In this document: positions 6,648 to 8,748 of the stretch, piece by piece | Layout of the letters: each line of letters begins with the position of its first letter | Numbering within the stretch: position 1 is the stretch's first letter | NCBI GenBank assembly: GCA_900759225.1 | Contig: CAAEUM010000022.1 | Location: forward strand, 1 to 8,748 | From: Lachnospiraceae bacterium | GTDB lineage: Bacteria > Bacillota > Clostridia > Lachnospirales > Lachnospiraceae | Direction of reading: 5' to 3' | DNA length: 8,748 nt | Program-made: the position numbers and the translations under genes | Notes under the pieces: generated by a model | What the model saw: only the letters and a program-made list of their open reading frames with translations | Databases searched by the model: none | Told to the model about the DNA's origin: nothing

Positions 6648-7100
6648 ATGTTTTTTTCAAATGTAAGTATTGCAGAAAAGTATGATTATCTGGAGGAAAA
6701 GTTCCGTCAGGCTTATAAGTGGCTTGCAGAAACCGATATTAAGTCCCTGGCAGTGGGAAGCTATCCGATCATGGGGGACACTGTAGTTGCCAATGTTCAG
6801 GAGTACACCACCATTCCTGCAAACGAGGGCTCTTTTGAGACTCATGAGAAATACTTTGATATCCAGTACGTTGTAAGCGGCAGAGAGCAGTTTGGCGTAT
6901 GCAAGCGCGACGGCCTTACAGTAAAAGAGCGCATTGATGCAAATGACCTGATCTTCTATGAGGAGCCGGAGTTTTCCGGAAGTGTATTCCTGGAGGAGGG
7001 CGACCTGATCGTTGTTGCTCCAGAGGATGCACACAAGCCAAGATGTCAGGCAGGCGGTCCTTGCCAGGTTAAGAAGGTTGTTGTAAAGGTTGCACTGTAA
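6648..7100 (+). CDS. YhcH/YjgK/YiaL family cupin (DUF386), probable sugar-acid anomerase-type protein
   Basis: This 150-residue single-domain protein matches the YhcH/YjgK/YiaL family (EbgC is related). The signature SFETHEKYFDIQYVVSGRE (62-80) carries the putative metal ligands E64, H66 and D71, and APEDAHKPRC (124-133) carries H129. YhcH (NanQ) of this family is known as an N-acetylneuraminate anomerase, so a ring-opening or anomer-equilibrating role on the operon's sugar acid is plausible. In E. coli yiaL directly follows yiaK, and the same order is kept here. The chosen ATG at 6648 has AAGGAGG 8 bases upstream; the longer frame from 6558 starts inside the YiaK-like gene and reads through the hairpin. 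Length is normal for the family. The exact subfamily (YiaL rather than YhcH) is inferred from the neighbour only. Confidence 0.88.
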   Translation: MFFSNVSIAEKYDYLEEKFRQAYKWLAETDIKSLAVGSYPIMGDTVVANVQEYTTIPANEGSFETHEKYFDIQYVVSGREQFGVCKRDGLTVKERIDANDLIFYEEPEFSGSVFLEEGDLIVVAPEDAHKPRCQAGGPCQVKKVVVKVAL

Positions 7101-7119
7101 AATTGTTATAAAGTGGCAG

Positions 7120-7152
7120 CAGCTCAGAGGGCGGGAAGATACCCCCTGGCTG
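7120..7152 (+). promoter_or_regulatory. imperfect intercistronic hairpin before the MDR dehydrogenase
   Basis: CAGC-t-CAG-a-GGG (7120-7131) pairs with CCC-CTG-GCTG (7143-7152), giving 10 pairs with two single-base bulges and a G/C-rich apex. No T-run follows. It lies in the 97-base gap 7101-7197, where the only other recognisable signal is the ribosome binding site AGGAGG (7183-7188). Weaker than the two other intercistronic hairpins. Confidence 0.4.
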
Positions 7153-7197
7153 AATTATCACACAAAATAAGCTTAATGATTCAGGAGGCAGAAGATT

Positions 7198-8229
7198 ATG
7201 AAGGGAATTAAATTAGCAGAGCCGAGACAGGTAGACTGTGTAGAGCTGGAAAAACCAGTTCCGGGCCCTGGCGAAGCTTTGATCCGCATTGTGACTGCAG
7301 GTATCTGCGGCAGTGATATCGGAGCATTCAGAGGAACAAACACACTGGTATCTTATCCAAGAATTATTGGACATGAGCTGGCAGGTATTGTGGAGGAGAT
7401 TCCGGCTGACAATCCAAAGGGATTAAAGGTAGGGGACAAGGTAATCGTTGACCCGTACATTTACTGCGGAAAGTGCTATCCATGCTCCATCGGCCGCACA
7501 AACTGCTGTACAAGCCTGAAGGTACTGGGCGTTCACATTGACGGAGGTATGGCTGAGTATTTCTGTCATCCGGCAGATATGCTGGTGAAGATGCCGGAGG
7601 ACATGGACTGGACAGATGCTGCTATGGCAGAGCCTCTTACAATCTCTCTCCACGGTATCCACAGAGGCGGTTTGAAGGCAGGCGAGTACTGCGCGATCAT
7701 CGGTGCAGGCCCAATCGGTCTTTTAGCAGGTATGATCGCACAGGCATACGGCGCACATGCGATCCTTCTTGACTTGGTTCAGGAGCGTCTTGATTTTGCT
7801 AAGGAGCTGGGAATTGAGTATGTAGTTAATTCCGGTAAGGAGGATGCAGTTGCAAGAGTTGCTGAGATTACAGGCGGCGTTATGGCTCAGCAGGTAATGG
7901 AGTGTAGCGGTGCAAATGCAGCGATCCGTTCCAGCCTTGATCTGGTAAGCAACGCAGGGCGTGTTACACTGACAGGCTGGCCGCCAAGAGAGACCTCTAT
8001 CCCAACAGATATTATCACCCGCAAGGAAATTGATATCCGCGGTGCACGTACCAGCGCAAGGGAGTTTGAGGAAGCGATCGAATTGATCTACACCAAGAAG
8101 GTAGATGTTGCAAAGATCCTCACAAAGACCATCAGCCTTGAGGAAGCTCCTGATACGATCCGTGATATCGAGAAGAACCCGGGTAATTATATGAAGGTAG
8201 TTGTAAAGGTAGACAAGACGATCGAATGA
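7198..8229 (+). CDS. zinc-dependent MDR dehydrogenase, L-galactonate/L-gulonate 5-dehydrogenase-like
   Basis: This is a 343-residue medium-chain dehydrogenase. Catalytic zinc residues are visible as C37 (GICGSD), H59-E60 (GHE) and E145 (AEPL). The structural zinc lobe is C90, C93, C96 and C104. The Rossmann loop GAGPIG is at 169-174, followed by an acidic residue D192 that favours NAD over NADP. The stretches SYPRIIGHELAG, GRTNCC and LGVHIDGG resemble what I recall of E. coli LgoD (YjjN, L-galactonate oxidoreductase), placing it among sugar-acid and polyol dehydrogenases rather than ethanol dehydrogenases. AGGAGG at 7183-7188, 9 bases before the ATG, supports the start. It is the last gene of the run, ending 66 bases before a strong terminator. 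It probably interconverts a hydroxyl and a keto group in the same sugar acid handled by the YiaK-like enzyme. The exact substrate cannot be read from sequence; a threonine- or sorbitol-dehydrogenase role is possible. Confidence 0.88.
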   Translation: MKGIKLAEPRQVDCVELEKPVPGPGEALIRIVTAGICGSDIGAFRGTNTLVSYPRIIGHELAGIVEEIPADNPKGLKVGDKVIVDPYIYCGKCYPCSIGRTNCCTSLKVLGVHIDGGMAEYFCHPADMLVKMPEDMDWTDAAMAEPLTISLHGIHRGGLKAGEYCAIIGAGPIGLLAGMIAQAYGAHAILLDLVQERLDFAKELGIEYVVNSGKEDAVARVAEITGGVMAQQVMECSGANAAIRSSLDLVSNAGRVTLTGWPPRETSIPTDIITRKEIDIRGARTSAREFEEAIELIYTKKVDVAKILTKTISLEEAPDTIRDIEKNPGNYMKVVVKVDKTIE

Positions 8230-8263
8230 TGATCAGCCATGCGAAGATACATGGCCAGATCAT
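8229..8263 (+). other. hairpin just after the last operon gene
   Basis: ATGATC-a-GCCATG (8229-8241) pairs with CATGGC-ca-GATCAT (8250-8263), giving 12 pairs around a small internal loop and an 8-base apex. It begins at the last base of the TGA stop codon. No T-run follows, so it is probably a 3'-end stability element ahead of the true terminator at 8295. Confidence 0.5.
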
Positions 8264-8294
8264 TATGAGCGAAGAGGAATCAGAAGGAAAGATA

Positions 8295-8345
8295 AGAGCC
8301 TGGAAATCATTTAAGAAGGATGATTTCCAGGCTCTGTTTTTGTTT
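8295..8345 (+). terminator. strong Rho-independent terminator of the operon
   Basis: AGAGCCTGGAAATCAT (8295-8310) and ATGATTTCCAGGCTCT (8320-8335) form a perfect 16-bp stem with a 9-base loop, followed by GTTTTTGTTT (8336-8345). On the minus strand the stem is followed by TATCTTTCCTT, a poorer U-tract, so it may also stop the convergent regulator transcript. The downstream arm and T-tract lie inside the coding sequence of that regulator, whose stop codon falls in the loop. Confidence 0.93.
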
Positions 8346-8748
8346 GGATAGGGGATGCTGCAAAATAGTCAGGATACCGCTTGGTAAGCTCTGTTTTTTC
8401 AATCTGGAACCGGGTCAGGTGGCGGGTGATCAGCATTTCTGCCAGCTCGCTGTCTCGCTGCCGGATGGCATACAGGATGTTCTGATGATCCTTGACAGTG
8501 CGGGCATCCTTCCAGGATTTTAAGGACAGGATCCGCAGGCGGTCAAAATGCACCATCTGGGAATAGATAACATCAAAGGTCCAGGATTTGCCCACCGATT
8601 CAAACAAAAGCTGATGAAACCGGTTGTCCAGATCCAGCTGTATGGAGAAGTCCTCTGAATCCGAGTATTTCTCTTCTTCTGCCAGGTTGTCCTCCAGCTG
8701 TTTCATATACTGGGGTGAGATCCCCTTCTGACAGATAAGCTTTACAAC
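8311..8748 (-). CDS. GntR-family regulator, FCD effector domain (N-terminus beyond window)
   Basis: The visible 145 residues are the C-terminal part of an FCD-type GntR regulator; the frame stays open to the right edge, so the winged-helix domain lies outside. An internal ATG at 8704-8706 is not the start, since coding continues upstream of it (…ICQKGISPQYMKQL). The FCD metal/effector residues are complete: the D-N-R-F-H motif in LDLDNRFHQLLFE, a His in VKDHQNILYAI, and a His in LITRHLTRF. Its gene faces the operon and ends in the loop of the shared terminator at 8311-8313. It may control this operon or, as likely, a divergent one to the right. It differs from the regulator at 98-811 in keeping the usual Asp in the first motif. 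Confidence 0.9.
   Translation of the reverse strand, partial: VVKLICQKGISPQYMKQLEDNLAEEEKYSDSEDFSIQLDLDNRFHQLLFESVGKSWTFDVIYSQMVHFDRLRILSLKSWKDARTVKDHQNILYAIRQRDSELAEMLITRHLTRFQIEKTELTKRYPDYFAASPIQTKTEPGNHPS

Overview
The window looks like an accessory sugar-acid catabolic locus from a low-to-mid-GC Firmicute, most likely a gut Clostridia/Lachnospiraceae-type genome. The reasons are strong AGGAGG-type ribosome binding sites, a preference for GCA/GCT, GTA/GTT, CTG and AAG codons in the main metabolic genes, GntR/FCD regulators and the family content. No marker gene fixes the taxon, so this is inference.

Layout. A GntR/FCD regulator (98-811) is followed by a 206-base gap (812-1017) holding several inverted repeats and a candidate promoter. 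A same-strand run of six genes follows: a 12-TM-class carboxylate permease of the ion-transporter superfamily (1018-2406), a solo HyuA-type hydantoinase/oxoprolinase ATPase (2557-4695), an unrecognised 260-residue protein with a HELFH zinc-metallopeptidase-like motif (4702-5484), a YiaK/DlgD-like 2,3-diketo-L-gulonate reductase (5522-6571), a YiaL/YhcH-type cupin (6648-7100), and a zinc-dependent MDR dehydrogenase resembling L-galactonate/L-gulonate 5-dehydrogenases (7198-8229). A strong intrinsic terminator (8295-8345) closes the run. A second FCD-type regulator converges on it from the minus strand and runs off the right edge (8311-8748).

How the genes may work together. YiaK- and YiaL-like genes sit next to each other in the same order as in the E. 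coli yiaKLMNOPQRS operon. Here the TRAP importer is replaced by a single-subunit permease, and no sugar kinase is visible. Instead an MDR sugar-acid dehydrogenase and a HyuA-like ATPase without a HyuB partner are present. The simplest reading is uptake and redox conversion of a keto-aldonate (ascorbate- or gulonate-like), with the ATP-dependent HyuA homologue and the HELFH protein carrying out steps I cannot assign. The substrate is a guess.

Organisation of the transcript. Each longer gap between genes (2407-2556, 6572-6647, 7101-7197) contains a GC-rich or long hairpin with no following U-tract. This suggests processing or stability elements within one transcript. Codon use in the HELFH gene differs visibly from that of its operon neighbours. 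No tRNA, rRNA, CRISPR array, insertion sequence or riboswitch that I can recognise is present.
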